Shown in pieces: positions 1 to 10,640 of a stretch of 64,000 nt of DNA. Numbering within the stretch: the first letter of the stretch is position 1; each line of letters begins with the position of its first letter. The notes under the pieces were generated by a model. That model did no database searches. It was not told where the DNA came from and saw nothing but the letters and a program-made list of their open reading frames with translations. Both the position numbers and the translations under genes were made by a program. This DNA comes from Bacteroidia bacterium (GTDB lineage Bacteria > Bacteroidota > Bacteroidia > Bacteroidales > Paludibacteraceae). Location: assembly GCA_009930305.1 (NCBI GenBank), contig RZYM01000007.1, positions 1 through 64,000 of the forward strand. The letters are read 5' to 3'.

Positions 1-1824
1 TTTATTCTCACTAATAGTAGTTGATGCAGTATTAGTACAACCATTGGAAGATGTTACAGTAACAGAATAATTACCTCCCGCAGTAACAGTACGTGTTGCC
101 GCAGTTGCATTATTATCCCATTTGTATGATGCAATATTATTACCGCTTGCAGTCAGTACCGATGAGGTATTAGTACAAGTAATAGTATTTACAGAAGGTG
201 AAATAGAAACAGTCGGTTTATCCAATATAGTAAAAGTAGTTGTATTTTCAGCACTTTCAGAACCATACGTGGCAGTAGCTTTCACAGTATAAGTACCAGC
301 AGAAGTAGGTGCATAAGAACTTCCGGATATGTTTGTGTAAGAACCCGAACCATTCTTTACAGCATAGTTAATAGTAGGAGTACCACTAAAAGAATTGTAT
401 TCAGCAGAAAAGTTTATAGTAGAACCAAGACATGCCATTGTGGGTGATGCAGTAACCTCAGAAATGCTTGGTGTAGCCTCTTTGTAGTAATAATACACAT
501 CATCAAATGCAATAAGACGTCCATCAGACAAAGTTTCGCCATTGCCATTGCAAATACCGAATAAAAGCATATCAGACGAGGTTCCTAAGGTAATCCTGTT
601 AAGGCTTGAAACCGGAATTTCAGCTTCAACCCAGGTATTAGTTTGAGTAGGATTAATCGTGTACACAACATCACTAATTTTAACCCCGAAAGGTTGTGTT
701 GAACTCGTGTAATATGCAAAATGTAGAGAATAATTATTCAAGACAGAATAATCGCGCGAAGTTGTATTTGTAAATCCGCAACCATACCATCCTTGCGCAC
801 TTGAAGTTGTAAGCGCCATAGAGTTAGCACCTTCAAAAGTAGAACCCAAACTAGTAACTGTTACAGTATTGTTCCATATATAGAAATTTGAACTACGCAA
901 ATCCATAACCTTACCACTCCCGTTATGATCGCAATAAACAAGAATCTGGTCATACGGAGATACAGGTTCATCAATACAAGCAGTAGAATTATTAGTTAAA
1001 GAAGAAGCCGGATAAGCACTTTCGTCTTGATATACTCTAATCCAATCGACATACATTGCAGCTTCTTGAAAATTTCCATCAATTTGATAATCAACGAAAC
1101 TACCACCCACTGCCATATTTAATAGTATGTAAAATTCATGTTGAAAAGCATCAAAATTGGTACCCGCAATATTAATAACGTAATATTGAACCCCATCTAA
1201 ATAACTTGTAATAGTAGTGGGAGTCCATTCCATAGTATATGTGTGATACTGCGTTGAAGGATTACTTACATTTGTAGCTAAACCATAATCTGCAGGACTA
1301 TAAGCTCCATTCATTCCGTTTGCGTTCCAGTGTAAAGTACTTTTAACATCGCTATATGAACTGGAAGTACACATATATTCCATAATATCTATTTCTCCTT
1401 GATACGGCCATGTGCTTTTACCTGTACCAAGCATCCAGAATGCAGGCCATATTCCTTTTAATGCCTGAGGCAATTTAATACTAGCCTCAATTTTGCCGTA
1501 CTTTGCTTGAATCTTGGCGTTAGTTTTAATACGTCCTGATGTAAACGAAGTATTATAATTGGGGTCGTACTGAGTATTATCCCTAATAGCCTTAATTACT
1601 AAGCTACCATCTTCAGTATAAACATTATTTGTGCTATTTGTGTAGTATTCCTGTTCCCAGTTTCCCCAACCTTGAGTGCCGGTACCTAATTCGTAGTTCC
1701 AAACAGAAGTATTTACGTTTGAACAATTAAACTCGTCAGACCAAACTAGTTCGTATGCTGCATTTACTCTAATATTGCACAGCATAATTAAGGCTGACAC
1801 TATTGCAAAAGTGCGCTTTCTCAT
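1..1824 (-). CDS. Secreted glycoside hydrolase family 16 (laminarinase/beta-glucanase-like) with C-terminal PKD/Ig-like repeats; truncated at left edge
   Basis: Own translation from ATG at 1824 (frame open to position 1, absent from the ORF track): MRKRTFAIVSALIMLCNIRVNAAYELVWSDEFNCSNVN...WPYQGEIDIMEYMC...; EIDIMEY matches the GH16 ExDxxE catalytic motif; signal peptide; Thr/Ser/Gly-rich repeats toward the C-terminus. Confidence 0.9.
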   Translation of the reverse strand, partial: MRKRTFAIVSALIMLCNIRVNAAYELVWSDEFNCSNVNTSVWNYELGTGTQGWGNWEQEYYTNSTNNVYTEDGSLVIKAIRDNTQYDPNYNTSFTSGRIKTNAKIQAKYGKIEASIKLPQALKGIWPAFWMLGTGKSTWPYQGEIDIMEYMCTSSSYSDVKSTLHWNANGMNGAYSPADYGLATNVSNPSTQYHTYTMEWTPTTITSYLDGVQYYVINIAGTNFDAFQHEFYILLNMAVGGSFVDYQIDGNFQEAAMYVDWIRVYQDESAYPASSLTNNSTACIDEPVSPYDQILVYCDHNGSGKVMDLRSSNFYIWNNTVTVTSLGSTFEGANSMALTTSSAQGWYGCGFTNTTSRDYSVLNNYSLHFAYYTSSTQPFGVKISDVVYTINPTQTNTWVEAEIPVSSLNRITLGTSSDMLLFGICNGNGETLSDGRLIAFDDVYYYYKEATPSISEVTASPTMACLGSTINFSAEYNSFSGTPTINYAVKNGSGSYTNISGSSYAPTSAGTYTVKATATYGSESAENTTTFTILDKPTVSISPSVNTITCTNTSSVLTASGNNIASYKWDNNATAATRTVTAGGNYSVTVTSSNGCTNTASTTISENK

Positions 1825-2031
1825 ATTACATATTCGATAAAAAGGTTATTACAAAACAATTCATCCCGAAGGATGACATTTTTCATAAAGAAGTTAAGGG
1901 GATGGAAATAGTTTTTGTAAACGTTTGCAAAAACTGTACAAATATATAACGAAAAACTATCTTTTATATTGTGTGGTCGAAAAAAATACAAAAAATTTCA
2001 TTATTAAATTATGCAGTTATGCAATATCCAT

Positions 2032-2928
2032 TCATATATAGCGATTTAGCTCTTGTTCAGAAACGAATCCTTGCGCTGCTCCATTAGCAGATATTTTAAG
2101 AGCTGCAAAAATTTGTGCATTGCGTAAACATTCTGCAGAATCTATTCCTTGTAAGTAGAAATGCGTAAATGCACTTAGCAAAGCATCTCCTGCTCCAACA
2201 GTATTTACTACAGGAGCAATGTTTGTGGCAGCAGGAAAACTTCTGATACGTCCTTTTTCTCTATCATATAAAACAGCACCTTTGGCGCCGCATCCCAAAA
2301 CAATAACACTAATAGGATAAATTTCGGATAGAGTGTGCAAAAATTGCTTTGGAGCACATGGCAGTCCTTCATCACTCAAAAACAACACATCGGCAGCATT
2401 CAAGAAATCGCGGTTGTAAGCATCTTGCGGATCAGAAAAAATATGCACATCGGTAACAATAGGTATATGCAACTTTTTGGCGATGCTTAAGAATCCTCTT
2501 GCAAAATTTATATTACATAGTACAGCCGCATCACATGTTTCAAAAATACCATTTGCAATATTTGTGTTGTACGAGCAAGTCTGAATATCTTTCAAATCGC
2601 AGTATATTCGCCTTTTCCCATCAGCATCATACAATATAACCGATTGTGGAGTCTCTTTTAGTTTAGGTAAGATGTATTGCATACTTAAACCCTTGTTTAG
2701 CAACTCTCTTTCTATTTGTTTCGCCTCTTTATCATTGCCTGTCATCGATATCAAATTAACTTCATCGCCCAATAGGTTTAAGGCTTTTGTAATATTATAG
2801 GCTACGCCTGATACGGCTGTACGGATACCAAATTCCGCATATGTAATAGGCTCATATTTAATAGGGAATGCATCGATTTTAAGTGTGCTTTCAATGTTTA
2901 TAAGTCCTGCAATTGCGATTTTACTCAT
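2032..2928 (-). CDS. PfkB-family carbohydrate kinase
   Basis: 298 aa ORF; C-terminal NTVGAGDALLSAF matches the PfkB signature (GAGD). Confidence 0.85.
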   Translation of the reverse strand: MSKIAIAGLINIESTLKIDAFPIKYEPITYAEFGIRTAVSGVAYNITKALNLLGDEVNLISMTGNDKEAKQIERELLNKGLSMQYILPKLKETPQSVILYDADGKRRIYCDLKDIQTCSYNTNIANGIFETCDAAVLCNINFARGFLSIAKKLHIPIVTDVHIFSDPQDAYNRDFLNAADVLFLSDEGLPCAPKQFLHTLSEIYPISVIVLGCGAKGAVLYDREKGRIRSFPAATNIAPVVNTVGAGDALLSAFTHFYLQGIDSAECLRNAQIFAALKISANGAAQGFVSEQELNRYI

Positions 2929-3189
2929 AATCGTATTTCTTTTACTCGATTTTGTAAAGATAATATTTTTTTTCTAATGCTCATGCTATTAATGTAAGTA
3001 TTGAATTGTAATTGCATTGGTTGATTTTATTACGATTTGCAACTATTAAGACCATAAATATTAAATATTATCACAATACAAATTGATTATGTCTAAAATA
3101 ACCAAAAAATAAGTTTTTTAAATACAAATGATAGTATTTTTGCATTAATAAAAACATTATGATATATTTTAATCAAAAATAGTGACAAA

Positions 3190-4023
3190 ATGAGATTTAC
3201 CAAAATGCATGGTATAGGAAATGATTACATTTATATTGATGCAACAAAAAATGTAATTAAGAATCCGGAACTTCTGGCAAAAAAGTTAAGTGATCGCCAT
3301 TATGGAGTTGGTTCTGATGGTTTGGTACTGATTATGCCTTCTGTCATTTGCGATTTTAGAATGAGGATGTTTAATCCTGACGGAACAGAAGCTGAGATGT
3401 GTGGAAATGCTTCACGTTGTGTAGCAAAATATGTTTACGACAACAAAATGACCGACAAAACAAACTTCACACTCGAAACAGGGGCAGGAATAAAAATCCT
3501 AAGCATACACACGAATGCCGAAAATATAGTAGATACAGTTACAATTGACATGGGAACACCAATATTAGAGCCTGAAAATATACCCGTTTTGGCATCAGAG
3601 GAGAAGGTTTTAAATAAGCCGTTAATTGTTCTTGATAAAGAATATAAAATAAATTGTGTTTCAATGGGTAATCCTCATTGCGTAATTTTTTCAGAAGCCA
3701 TAGGATTAACAGATGTAGCACATTTAGGTCCACTAATAGAAAATCATCCTATGTTTCCTAAAAAAACGAATGTGGAATTTGCAGAAATTGTTGATGAGTA
3801 CAATATAAAGATGCGTGTTTGGGAGAGAGGAACAGGTGAAACTTTAGCTTGCGGAACAGGCGCTTGTGCTACATTGGTAGCAGCAGTTTTAAATGGCTAC
3901 ACAACTAACGATGTTACCTTACACTTGATTGGAGGAGACCTACAAATAAAATGGAACAAAAAAACAGGACACGTTCTAATGACCGGCCCTGCAGAAACAG
4001 TTTTTGAGGGAGAAATAAAATAA
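3190..4023 (+). CDS. dapF: Diaminopimelate epimerase
   Basis: MRFTKMHGIGNDYIYID, MCGNASRC and ACGTGACA active-site cysteine motifs. Confidence 0.97.
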   Translation: MRFTKMHGIGNDYIYIDATKNVIKNPELLAKKLSDRHYGVGSDGLVLIMPSVICDFRMRMFNPDGTEAEMCGNASRCVAKYVYDNKMTDKTNFTLETGAGIKILSIHTNAENIVDTVTIDMGTPILEPENIPVLASEEKVLNKPLIVLDKEYKINCVSMGNPHCVIFSEAIGLTDVAHLGPLIENHPMFPKKTNVEFAEIVDEYNIKMRVWERGTGETLACGTGACATLVAAVLNGYTTNDVTLHLIGGDLQIKWNKKTGHVLMTGPAETVFEGEIK

Positions 4024-4036
4024 ATAAATAGCTTTT

Positions 4037-5254
4037 ATGGCACGTTTAAATCAACATTTTATCGAATTACCGGAAACATATCTATTTTCAGATATAGCTC
4101 AAAGAGTAAACGCATATATGTCCGAACATCCCGAATCGGAGTTAATAAGAATGGGAATAGGAGATGTAACGCGACCATTACCCGAAGCATGTATAAGTGC
4201 TATGCATAAGGCAGTTGATGAAATGGCACATGCGTCAAGTTTTAAAGGATACGGGCCTGAGCAAGGATACGAATTTTTGATAGACAAAATTATAGAATTT
4301 GATTATAAACCCTTAGGTGTAAAACTTAGCAGAGATGAGGTTTTTGTAAGTGACGGTGCTAAGAGTGATACAGCTAATATTAGTGATATTTTATGGCAAA
4401 GTAGTACAATTGCCTTAACCGATCCAGTATATCCTGTATATGTAGATTCAAATGTAATGGCAGGTAGAGCAGGTAAATTATCTAAAAAAGGATATTGGAA
4501 CCGAATAATCTATTTGCCTTGTACCGAGAAAAATGGTTTTGTTCCCGAATTGCCAACTCAAGACGTAGACGTAATTTATCTGTGTTTTCCTAATAATCCA
4601 ACAGGAACAACATTAACAAGAGAACAATTAAAGAAATGGGTTGATTACGCAATAGCACATAAATCTATTATTTTATTTGATGCTGCATACGAAGCATTTA
4701 TAACAGAAAAAGACGTACCTCATAGTATTTATGAGATAGAAGGAGCAGAAAAAGTAGCGATTGAGTTTAGAAGTTATTCAAAAACAGCAGGTTTTACAGG
4801 CACAAGATGCTCATATACAGTAGTGCCGAAAGAATGTTTGGCATACGATAAGTACGACAGGGCATTTCCCCTTAACATCCTTTGGAAACGCCGTCAATGT
4901 ACAAAATTCAATGGCACCCCATATATAATACAACGTGGAGCAGAAGCAATATATACAGAAGCAGGTAAGGCGCAGGTTAGCGAAACAATAGCATATTATT
5001 TAGAGAATGCAAGTATTATTCGAAATTCACTAACAGCCAAGTCGTATAAGGTTTTTGGAGGTATCAATTCTCCGTATATATGGCTAAAGACACCTTACGG
5101 ATGTAATTCATGGGACTTTTTTGATTATCTGCTAAAAGAAAAGCAAATAGTAGCTACTCCGGGAGTAGGATTCGGACCAAGTGGCGAAGGATACATAAGA
5201 CTAACATCATTTAATACCAAAGAAAAAACTTTGGAAGCAATGAATAGAATATAA
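4037..5254 (+). CDS. dapL: LL-diaminopimelate aminotransferase
   Basis: [49 protein letters not shown] typical of DapL; directly follows dapF. Confidence 0.95.
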   Translation: MARLNQHFIELPETYLFSDIAQRVNAYMSEHPESELIRMGIGDVTRPLPEACISAMHKAVDEMAHASSFKGYGPEQGYEFLIDKIIEFDYKPLGVKLSRDEVFVSDGAKSDTANISDILWQSSTIALTDPVYPVYVDSNVMAGRAGKLSKKGYWNRIIYLPCTEKNGFVPELPTQDVDVIYLCFPNNPTGTTLTREQLKKWVDYAIAHKSIILFDAAYEAFITEKDVPHSIYEIEGAEKVAIEFRSYSKTAGFTGTRCSYTVVPKECLAYDKYDRAFPLNILWKRRQCTKFNGTPYIIQRGAEAIYTEAGKAQVSETIAYYLENASIIRNSLTAKSYKVFGGINSPYIWLKTPYGCNSWDFFDYLLKEKQIVATPGVGFGPSGEGYIRLTSFNTKEKTLEAMNRI

Positions 5255-5322
5255 GGATTCAGGTTTATAACATTATTAAATTGACAAAAATGAACGAGAA
5301 CACAAAATTATACCAATATTTT

Positions 5323-5407
5323 CATGCGCAGAATCCCCTAAAAAGGGGAATATTAACAAACACAAAAGCAATACTTGCTTTTCATGAAAAAGCATTCATT
5401 GCGCATG
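5323..5407 (+). ncRNA. Candidate structured leader RNA upstream of the nitrogen-assimilation cluster
   Basis: Closing arms catgcgca (5323-5330)/tgcgcatg (5400-5407) enclose cccctaaaaagggg and two overlapping hairpins, aaaagcaa-tac-ttgctttt (5364-5382) and tgctttt-catga-aaaagca (5376-5394). Confidence 0.4.
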
Positions 5408-5450
5408 TCAAGCGACATTATTATTTATTATAAATTAAAAACACATTATC

Positions 5451-6206
5451 ATGAAAAATATAAAATATTTAGTATTCTCAGCTTTATTAATAACTAGCTC
5501 ATTTACAGCCTTTGCAGCTGATTCAACCACTACCGAAAAACCCAAAGGCAATTTAAGTCTTGCAACCGATTTAGTGTCATCATATGTATGGCGCGGAACA
5601 GCCTTAGCCGGGGTAAGTTTACAACCCACAATTGGTTTTGATATAGCCGGATTCTCAGTAAGTGCATGGGGATCAACCGATTTTATTTACAGTCTTGATG
5701 GCTATTCTGAATTGGATTTTACCATAGGATATTCAAATTGGGGTGCATCTCTAAGTCTTACCGATTATTGTTGGACTAATGGACTTGGTAATTTCGATTA
5801 CTTCGGAGCATATACCGATAATCACTATTTAGAGATAGGATTAGGATTTGATTTTGGAGAATATTTTGAAAAAGTTCCAATCGGCATATCGGTTAACACC
5901 ATGCTTTATGGAGCTACAACAACATTCCCAACCTATATTTCAATTGCATACACATACCCTGTAAGAGGCATAGTCGATTTGAATGCTGAAGTAGGTGCTG
6001 CAATAGAAAAAACCGGAGGCTTTTACTCTCCTAATGCAGGTTTCTCGGTTACAAATGTTTCTTTAGGAGCATCAAGGGTATTCGACATTAAAGGTAAAGT
6101 TGATATAGTTCTTAAGGCAGACATAATTTGTAACCCTGCAGCAGTAGGAACAGGATTTGGATCCGGACCTATACATTTTGTAGCAGGTGTTGGATTCTCA
6201 CTTTAG
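5451..6206 (+). CDS. Putative outer-membrane beta-barrel/porin-like protein, nitrogen-cluster associated
   Basis: Signal peptide MKNIKYLVFSALLITSSFTAFA; alternating aromatic beta-strand pattern, SSYVWRGTALAGVSLQPTIGFDIAGFSVSAWGSTDF; sits upstream of P-II and amt. Confidence 0.7.
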   Translation: MKNIKYLVFSALLITSSFTAFAADSTTTEKPKGNLSLATDLVSSYVWRGTALAGVSLQPTIGFDIAGFSVSAWGSTDFIYSLDGYSELDFTIGYSNWGASLSLTDYCWTNGLGNFDYFGAYTDNHYLEIGLGFDFGEYFEKVPIGISVNTMLYGATTTFPTYISIAYTYPVRGIVDLNAEVGAAIEKTGGFYSPNAGFSVTNVSLGASRVFDIKGKVDIVLKADIICNPAAVGTGFGSGPIHFVAGVGFSL

Positions 6207-6253
6207 GTTTAAATCAATAATTATAAATTCATTATTAACTAATACATAAAGTT

Positions 6254-6610
6254 ATGAAAAAGATTGAAGCAATTATCAGAAAAACCAAATTCGATGATGT
6301 AAAAGACGCTTTGCTGGAAGCCGACATCGAATGGTTTTCGTATTACGACGTGCGTGGTATAGGTAAATCACGTCAGGGGCGTATTTATCGTGGTGTATCT
6401 TATGATACAAGTTCGATTGAGCGTATTCTGGTTTCAATAGTAGTACGTGATAAAAATGTAGAAAAAACAATAAAAGCAATATTAAAATCTTCTCAAACAG
6501 GAGAAATCGGTGACGGACGTATTTTCGTTATTCCTGTAGAAGATTCAGTTAGAATCCGTACAGGTGAGCGCGGAGATATTGCTCTTTACAATGCAGAACA
6601 AGAGAAATAA
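6254..6610 (+). CDS. P-II family nitrogen regulatory protein
   Basis: MKKIEAIIRKTKFDDVKDAL...GDGRIFVIPVEDSVRIRTGERG; next to amt. Confidence 0.93.
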   Translation: MKKIEAIIRKTKFDDVKDALLEADIEWFSYYDVRGIGKSRQGRIYRGVSYDTSSIERILVSIVVRDKNVEKTIKAILKSSQTGEIGDGRIFVIPVEDSVRIRTGERGDIALYNAEQEK

Positions 6611-6660
6611 TTTAAAATCTGTTCTTTAAAACAATCAATTTTTAAATAAAACAAAAAATC

Positions 6661-8049
6661 ATGAAACGATATATTAAATTATTGCTAATTTTGCCCATAA
6701 TAGAGATTTTGTCTTTAGGGGAGATTTGTGCAGCAGATATTGTCGCAGTAGAAGCGACAGGAGTTAGTGAAACCGTAGAAGTTTTGAAAGCGGCTACACC
6801 CGCAGTAGAAACAGCAGTAAGTCCTATCGTGCCTTTAGACACGGTTTGGGTTTTATTAGCAGCGATGTTAGTGTTTTTTATGCAAGCAGGCTTTGCATTG
6901 GTTGAAGCAGGTTTTACCCGTAGTAGAAATACAGCCAACATTTTAATGAAAAACTTTGTTGACTTTATGTTGGGTACAGTCTTGTTTTGGTTTGTAGGTT
7001 TTGGAATAATGTTTGGTGATGGCGGTTTTATGGGCATTCCAAACTTGTTTTCACTTGATTTCTATCCCGATTCGAACGTACCAATGGAGGCCTTTCTTAT
7101 ATTTCAAACAGTATTTTGCGCAACGTCTGCAACTATTGTGTCTGGAGCCATGGCAGAACGTACCAAATTTTACATGTACATTATATATTCGATACTGATT
7201 TCTGCCATAATATATCCTATTTCAGGTCATTGGACATGGGGCGGAGGTTGGTTATCACAATTATCCTTATTAGGATATGATGGCGGGTTCCATGATTTTG
7301 CAGGTTCAACGGTTGTGCACTCTGTGGGAGGATGGTTGGCATTGGTAGGCGCATTTGTACTGGGACCACGTATTGGTAAGTATTCGAAAGATAAAAAATC
7401 GCGTGCAATACCGGGTCATAACCTTACGATAGCAGCACTTGGTGTATTTATTTTATGGTTCGGATGGTTTGGATTCAACCCCGGTTCACAATTGGCAGCA
7501 AGTAGTGCAGAAGATGCAACAGCCATATCGCACGTATTTCTTACAACCAATATGTCTGCCGCAGTAGGTGGGTTGGCAGCCTTGATTCTATCATGGATTA
7601 AATATGGCAAACCATCTTTATCACTAACCTTAAATGGTATTTTGGCGGGCTTGGTAGGAATAACAGCCGGTTGTGATGTAGTAAGTCCGGTAGGAGCCTT
7701 ATTTATAGGTTTGATTTGTGGAGTTTTGATGATATTCTCTGTAGAGTTCATTGATAAAGTATTGAAAATAGATGATCCCGTAGGTGCATCTTCAGTACAT
7801 GGAGTATGCGGTTTTATAGGAACAATATTGGTAGGTTTGTTTTCTACAACCGATGGTTTGTTTTATGGTGGTGGAATGGGACTATTAGCAGTACAAGCAG
7901 TTGGTGCTTTAACAGTAGGAGCATGGGCATTATGTTGCGGCTATATAATTTTCAAAGGGCTTGATAAGATAAAAGGTTTACGAGTAACGCCACGTATTGA
8001 AGAAGAAGGTCTTGATATTTATGAACATGGCGAAACAGCCTATAACTGA
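6661..8049 (+). CDS. amt: Ammonium transporter
   Basis: DTVWVLLAAMLVFFMQAGFALVEAGFTRSRN, DFAGSTVVHSVGGWLALVGA, multi-TM Amt/Rh family. Confidence 0.96.
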   Translation: MKRYIKLLLILPIIEILSLGEICAADIVAVEATGVSETVEVLKAATPAVETAVSPIVPLDTVWVLLAAMLVFFMQAGFALVEAGFTRSRNTANILMKNFVDFMLGTVLFWFVGFGIMFGDGGFMGIPNLFSLDFYPDSNVPMEAFLIFQTVFCATSATIVSGAMAERTKFYMYIIYSILISAIIYPISGHWTWGGGWLSQLSLLGYDGGFHDFAGSTVVHSVGGWLALVGAFVLGPRIGKYSKDKKSRAIPGHNLTIAALGVFILWFGWFGFNPGSQLAASSAEDATAISHVFLTTNMSAAVGGLAALILSWIKYGKPSLSLTLNGILAGLVGITAGCDVVSPVGALFIGLICGVLMIFSVEFIDKVLKIDDPVGASSVHGVCGFIGTILVGLFSTTDGLFYGGGMGLLAVQAVGALTVGAWALCCGYIIFKGLDKIKGLRVTPRIEEEGLDIYEHGETAYN

Positions 8050-8062
8050 TAATTAATAAACC

Positions 8063-8109
8063 CCGATTCGTCGGTAAGTATATAGTTGTATAGTTATTTA
8101 ACGAATCGG
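8063..8109. promoter_or_regulatory. Inverted repeat in the amt-glnN intergenic region
   Basis: Perfect arms ccgattcgt (8063-8071) and acgaatcgg (8101-8109), 29-nt loop. Confidence 0.4.
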
Positions 8110-8172
8110 TGGTTCTATTTTTCATATTGGAAAGAAATGATAAAGATTTAACTAATAAAAAGCAAACAGATT

Positions 8173-10368
8173 ATGAGTTCATTAAGATTTGAAGTGGTAA
8201 GCGAGGCTTTTAAAAAGAAACCCTTAGCTGTAAGTGCTCCTGGCGCAAGTACTTCCGAGTATTTCGGAAAAAACGTATTCGATCGCAAACAGATGTCAAA
8301 GTATCTTTCGAAGGAAACAATGAAAGTCATTTGTAACGTTATTGATAAGGGCGATGTATTAGATCGCGAAATTGCTAACCATGTTGCTGCAGGTATGAAA
8401 ATGTGGGCAATGGAAATGGGAGCAACACACTATACTCACTGGTTTCAGCCATTAACCGAAGGTACAGCCGAAAAGCATGATTCATTTATAGAATACATAG
8501 GTGCACCGGGCGAGGGAGTCATCGAAGAATTTTCAGGCAAATTGCTTGCTCAGCAAGAGCCTGATGCATCAAGTTTCCCTAATGGTGGTATCCGTAATAC
8601 TTTTGAAGCACGCGGTTATACAGCATGGGATCCTTCATCACCTGCATTTATAGTTGACGATACATTGTGTATTCCTACAGTATTCGTTTCATATACAGGT
8701 GAGGCATTAGACTACAAAACACCTTTGTTAAAGGCACTTAATGCAGTAGATAAAGCAGCAACGGATGTTTGCAATTATTTTGACAGCTCTGTAAAGAAAG
8801 TGTATTCATACTTAGGTTGGGAACAAGAATATTTCTTGGTTGATGAAGGTTTATATGCAGCACGTCCCGATTTATTACTTACAGGACGTACTCTAATGGG
8901 ACACGAAAGTGCTAAGAACCAACAGCTTGAAGATCATTACTTTGGAGCTATTCCTGCTCGTGTTCAGGCTTTTATGAAAGAGTTGGAGTTTGAGGCATAT
9001 AAATATGAAATTCCTTGCAAAACACGTCATAATGAGGTAGCACCAAACCAGTTTGAGTTAGCTCCTATTTATGGCGAAACCAACTTAGCAAACGACCAGA
9101 ACTTACTTCTTATGTCGTTAATGTATCGTATAGCGCGTAAACACGGATTTCGTGTATTGCTTCACGAAAAACCATTTGCAGGCATCAACGGTTCAGGAAA
9201 ACATAATAACTGGTCGCTTGGTACAGATACCGGTGTAGGCTTACTTACTCCGGGAAAAACACCTGAAGAGAACTTGCAGTTTGTAACTTTCCTTCTTAAT
9301 ATATTGATGGCAGTTTATAAAAACAATGCACTTTTAAAAGCATCTATTATGACTGCACAGAATGCGCACCGTTTAGGAGCAAATGAGGCACCTCCTGCAA
9401 TCATATCTGCATTCCTCGGAACTCAGATTTCGGCAGTTTTGGACAAGTTGGAAATGAGTAGCAGCGAAGAAGCTATTGTAATGGATAGCAAGAAGAAAAT
9501 GAAACTTGGCGTTACACATATACCCGAAGTATTAGTTGATAATACCGATCGTAACAGGACTTCGCCATTTGCATTTACCGGAAATCGTTTCGAATTCCGT
9601 GCTGTTGGTTCTTCAGCAAACTGTGCATCAGCAATGATAGCATTAAACTCGGCTGTAGCATGTCAATTAAAAGAGTTTAAGACAACAGTTGATGCAAAAA
9701 TAGCTTCAGGTGTGACTAAAGAGAAGGCTATTTTCGATGTATTAAAACAGTATATCAAAGAATCGAAGTCAATTAGATTTGACGGAAATGGTTATTCTGA
9801 AGCGTGGAAGCAGGAGGCTAAAAAACGTGGTTTAGATTGCGAAACGAGTGTTCCTATAATCTATGATGCTTATACTACTGATGCAAGCGTTAAGTTATTT
9901 GCTGAAACGGGTGTATTTAACAAAATAGAGTTGGAAGCTCGTAATGAGGTTAAATGGGAGACTTATACTAAGAAGATTCAGATTGAAGCCAGGGTATTGG
10001 GTGATATGGCAATAAATCACATTATTCCGGTTGCAACTCGTTATCAGTCTTTATTGTTAGATAATGTATATAAGATGATGCAGGTATATGATAAAGAGAA
10101 GGCTGCTCGTTTAAGTGCTCATGATAATTCTATTATTGAAGAGTTGTCTGATAATATATCTATTATTAAGCAAAAGGTTGAGGAGATGGTTGCGGCTCGT
10201 AAGGTTGCAAATAAAATCTCTAGCGAGCGTGAAAAGGCGATTGCTTATCATGATACTGTTTTACCTTTCTTTGACGAGATTCGTGTTTACACAGATAAAC
10301 TCGAAATGATTGTTGATGATGAAATGTGGACTCTTCCTAAATATCGCGAGATGTTGTTTATTAGATAG
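8173..10368 (+). CDS. glnN: Glutamine synthetase type III
   Basis: 731 aa; THWFQPLTEGTAEKHDSF, FAGINGSGKHNNWSLGTDTGVGLL, NRTSPFAFTGNRFEFRAVGSSAN. Confidence 0.96.
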   Translation: MSSLRFEVVSEAFKKKPLAVSAPGASTSEYFGKNVFDRKQMSKYLSKETMKVICNVIDKGDVLDREIANHVAAGMKMWAMEMGATHYTHWFQPLTEGTAEKHDSFIEYIGAPGEGVIEEFSGKLLAQQEPDASSFPNGGIRNTFEARGYTAWDPSSPAFIVDDTLCIPTVFVSYTGEALDYKTPLLKALNAVDKAATDVCNYFDSSVKKVYSYLGWEQEYFLVDEGLYAARPDLLLTGRTLMGHESAKNQQLEDHYFGAIPARVQAFMKELEFEAYKYEIPCKTRHNEVAPNQFELAPIYGETNLANDQNLLLMSLMYRIARKHGFRVLLHEKPFAGINGSGKHNNWSLGTDTGVGLLTPGKTPEENLQFVTFLLNILMAVYKNNALLKASIMTAQNAHRLGANEAPPAIISAFLGTQISAVLDKLEMSSSEEAIVMDSKKKMKLGVTHIPEVLVDNTDRNRTSPFAFTGNRFEFRAVGSSANCASAMIALNSAVACQLKEFKTTVDAKIASGVTKEKAIFDVLKQYIKESKSIRFDGNGYSEAWKQEAKKRGLDCETSVPIIYDAYTTDASVKLFAETGVFNKIELEARNEVKWETYTKKIQIEARVLGDMAINHIIPVATRYQSLLLDNVYKMMQVYDKEKAARLSAHDNSIIEELSDNISIIKQKVEEMVAARKVANKISSEREKAIAYHDTVLPFFDEIRVYTDKLEMIVDDEMWTLPKYREMLFIR

Positions 10369-10405
10369 TACTTTGGGGTAGTTATAAAACCTCACTCATT
10401 TTCGG

Positions 10406-10451
10406 AACAGGCATTGATTGCAGAGATTTGGCTCTGCAGTCGATGCTTGTT
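10406..10451 (+). terminator. Hairpin terminator downstream of glnN
   Basis: gcattgattgcagag-atttgg-ctctgcagtcgatgc stem (two G-T pairs), then T-rich tract. Confidence 0.6.
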
Positions 10452-10640
10452 TATTTTAAAGAAATACCTATTCAAAATGGATTTAAAAATAAATAGAATT
10501 CCGTATTTTCGCATATTCTATACTAAAACATTTTAGTAATTTAACGATACGAATGTTGGAATGTCATTTACAAAGAATTTATCCAAGTTTAAGATTTTAC
10601 GTGCAGATTCAGGTTTGTTCGTAATTCTTGCTTGCACTTC

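Noticed and set aside
3539-3733. Short antisense ORFs inside dapF and many other housekeeping genes
   Set aside because: No domain, no independent start context, and antisense to well-supported genes; treated as chance ORFs throughout the window.
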